Below, piece after piece: positions 63,445 to 64,000 of a stretch of DNA of 64,000 nt (its first letter is position 1; every line of letters starts with the position of its first letter). The DNA comes from Gammaproteobacteria bacterium UBA2679. Lineage in GTDB: Bacteria; Pseudomonadota; Gammaproteobacteria; Pseudomonadales; Oleiphilaceae. Under the pieces are notes generated by a model. That model saw nothing but the letters and a program-made list of their open reading frames with translations. It was not told the origin of the DNA and made no database searches. Location: NCBI GenBank assembly GCA_002354735.1, contig DEMD01000003.1:437511-501510 (forward strand), written 5' to 3'. A program made the position numbers and the translations under genes.

Positions 63445-64000
63445 CTATGGCTTTGCCGCCTGCCCAGCGACCAGTGCCTCCAGCTGCAGCACAATAAGCT
63501 GCTTCAGGGCGCGGATCACATCCGAGCGCATTGGCTCTTCGGCATGGACGGCGAAGCGAAGCGCACTTCCCGCCGCCTCGCACATGAGCACCCCTATCGT
63601 TAGCATGTGCTGCCCATCGAGGCCAGGATAACGCGCCGATATAGAGGCGGCGAAGAAACCGGCGTTATGCAGGGTATCGTCCCGATCGAGCTGACTAAGC
63701 CCTGGCTCGGATTGAAAGCCGGCCCACAGCGCAGGGAATCCCGGTTCCTCGAGATAAAACTCGAAAGCGGCATCGACGGTTTGATCGACGGCTTGTGCCA
63801 AAGTGCTGCGGTCCTGCATGCAACGCTGCCACGCTTCAAACAAACAGGCCTCGAACCGCTTGTTGAAGCGTTCGCCGAGCCCTTTCAGAACAGCGGCCTT
63901 GTTGGGGAAATATTGATAAAGAGAGCCGATCTGCACATTCGCCCGACGGGCAATATCCCGCATGACCAGACCATCGGTGCCCCGCTCTATGAGCAGGTGA
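63445..64000 (-). CDS. TetR family transcriptional regulator (5' end beyond window)
   Basis: The frame remains open to base 64000, so the gene starts outside the window. An internal ATG at 63963 is not the start because the helix-turn-helix lies across it: LLIERGTDGLVMRDIARRAN, then VQIGSLYQYFPNKAAVLKGL is the TetR DNA-binding motif. The ligand domain follows to the stop. The target is unknown. Confidence 0.9.
   Translation of the reverse strand, partial: HLLIERGTDGLVMRDIARRANVQIGSLYQYFPNKAAVLKGLGERFNKRFEACLFEAWQRCMQDRSTLAQAVDQTVDAAFEFYLEEPGFPALWAGFQSEPGLSQLDRDDTLHNAGFFAASISARYPGLDGQHMLTIGVLMCEAAGSALRFAVHAEEPMRSDVIRALKQLIVLQLEALVAGQAAKP

Overview
The window is a stretch of a gammaproteobacterial chromosome. 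Supporting this are groESL with a heat-shock (sigma32-type) promoter, pepN, a DUF1315 gene, nadK, fadH, purEK, ampG, yajQ, fxsA and type II secretion genes. Gene density is high and coding GC is moderate to high. The DUF1329/YCF48/RND block, a TAXI-type binding protein, a CaiB-type CoA transferase and several AraC regulators of the same architecture suggest a lipid- or hydrophobic-substrate-using, Pseudomonadales-like bacterium. I cannot name the genus.

Layout. 1-6.2 kb: a minus-strand operon DUF1329 > YCF48-like propeller > MMPL-type RND > TAXI binding protein > thioesterase (cut by the window edge). 6.4-14.6 kb: a housekeeping minus-strand series (pepN, DUF1315, rhomboid, phosphoesterase, nadK, PLP deaminase-like, coiled-coil protein). 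14.7-19.3 kb: fadH divergent from an AraC regulator, a 33-residue acidic small ORF and a GDSL lipoprotein. 19.4-19.7 kb: tRNA-Val and tRNA-Asp with a consensus promoter. 19.8-26.7 kb: coiled-coil membrane protein, purEK, and a gspN-gspC-gspD operon without the rest of the type II secretion cluster. 26.8-29.5 kb: a complete group II intron with an RT-maturase-HNH protein. 29.9-33.9 kb: groEL/groES, fxsA, an SDR dehydrogenase and an alkyltransferase-like protein. 34-38.6 kb: a small exported protein and two convergent large lipoproteins. 38.8-41.7 kb: ampG, yajQ and a response regulator with a degenerate GGDEF domain. 41.8-42.1 kb: two tandem homologous small RNA genes. 42.2-50.1 kb: osmC-like gene, a three-gene operon (AGPS-like FAD enzyme, GlpD-like dehydrogenase, FGGY kinase), an AraC regulator and a CoA transferase. 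50.2-57.3 kb: GbsR/MarR regulator, RND adaptor and RND pump, an AraC regulator and an AI-2E family permease. 57.3-64 kb: a diguanylate cyclase, initiator tRNA-Met, a hydrolase, small exported proteins, a TonB-like protein, an OmpA/DUF4398 pair and a TetR regulator (cut by the window edge).

The most notable unexplained signal is the pair of tandem small RNAs at 41847-41910 and 42054-42136. Each has a -10 hexamer at an identical distance from a GTGGA start, repeated hairpins, a strong intrinsic terminator, compensatory changes in the stems and a loop motif AG(T/C)AGT that varies in concert within each RNA. I do not recognise them as a known family. Second is the AGPS-like/GlpD-like/glycerol-kinase-like operon, which looks like an ether-lipid or alkylglycerol pathway. 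All functional calls are from reading the sequence; no database search was run.
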